This document shows positions 63,734 through 64,000 of a stretch of 64,000 nt of DNA, piece by piece. Within the stretch, counting starts at the first letter, position 1, and every line of letters begins with the position of its first letter. The stretch is from the NCBI GenBank assembly GCA_963573385.1, contig CAUYLG010026712.1, positions 1 to 64,000 of the forward strand, given 5' to 3'. Position numbers and translations under genes: made by a program. The stretch comes from Cacajao melanocephalus (Eukaryota; Chordata; Mammalia; Primates; Pitheciidae). The notes under the pieces are model-generated. The model was given only the letters and a program-made list of their open reading frames with translations. It did not search any database and was not told the DNA's origin.

Positions 63734-64000
63734 TGACATGGTTTGGCTCTGTGTCCCCACCCAAATCTCACCTTGAATTATAATAATCCCAACATGTAAT
63801 GGGAGGGATCCCTTGTGAGGCAATTGAATCATGGGGGCAGGCTTTTCCTGTACTGTTCTTGTGATTGTGAATGAGTCTCATGAGATTTGATGATTTTATA
63901 AAAGTGAATTCCCCTGCACAGGCTCTCTTGCCTGCCACCATCTAAGACGTGACTTTGCTTCTCATTCACCAGCTGCCACAATTGTGAGGCCTCCCCAGAC
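63734..64000 (+). mobile_element. MaLR LTR (THE1/MST family), cut by window end
   Basis: Starts TGACATGGTTTGGCTCTGTG and contains TCCCCACCCAAATCTCACCT, ATTGAATCATGGGGGCAGGC and TGAGGCCTCCCCAGAC. It lacks the 3' end because the window stops. No internal retroviral sequence is visible here. Confidence 0.9.

Overview
The window is primate, almost certainly human, nuclear DNA. It contains several Alu elements (two AluY-like, one AluJ-like), old MIR/L2 and L1 debris, MER2 and MaLR LTRs, CpG islands and no compact gene arrangement. The only protein-coding gene I recognise is the 5' end of NXPH1 (neurexophilin-1, plus strand; on human chromosome 7p21.3 from general knowledge). Its first coding exon carries the initiator ATG at 14183 and 18 codons of a signal peptide, ending at a clean GTAAGT donor at 14237. 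The mature protein lies in a downstream exon outside the window.

Layout. (1) 1-11.9 kb: upstream intergenic DNA. It holds a solo MaLR LTR with a 5-bp target duplication, a long L2 remnant, two Alus, a MER2-type transposon nested in an L1 tail, and simple repeats. (2) 11.98-14.34 kb: CpG-island promoter with E-box and CCAAT-type sites, a probable non-coding first exon (donor near 13217) and the coding second exon (acceptor near 14072). Three upstream ORFs precede the NXPH1 start. (3) 14.2-64 kb: the first part of the very large NXPH1 intron. Its first 8 kb are unusually rich in unique, CpG-containing, homeodomain-motif-dense sequence: a CTCF-like site at 15.53 kb, candidate enhancers at 16.1, 18.9, 19.8-20.4 and 22.1 kb, and a second CpG island at 20.8-21.6 kb. 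The rest is AT-rich intron with MIR, L2, L1, HAL1-like and Alu copies, separated by a few unique blocks that may be conserved non-coding elements.

The observations most worth checking are: an exon-like segment at 28,356-28,513 with good splice sites and a Cys-rich open frame in phase with the NXPH1 signal-peptide exon; an AT-rich palindrome with perfect 25-bp arms at 47.45-47.59 kb; the upstream ORFs; the intragenic CpG island and enhancer cluster; U2 and U6 snRNA fragments; and a diverged direct-repeat pair at 35.8 and 36.8 kb. I saw no CRISPR array, phage, tRNA or rRNA gene, and no convincing gene on the minus strand.

All family assignments are from visual recognition. Conservation, splice and expression claims are inferences that need alignments or RNA data.
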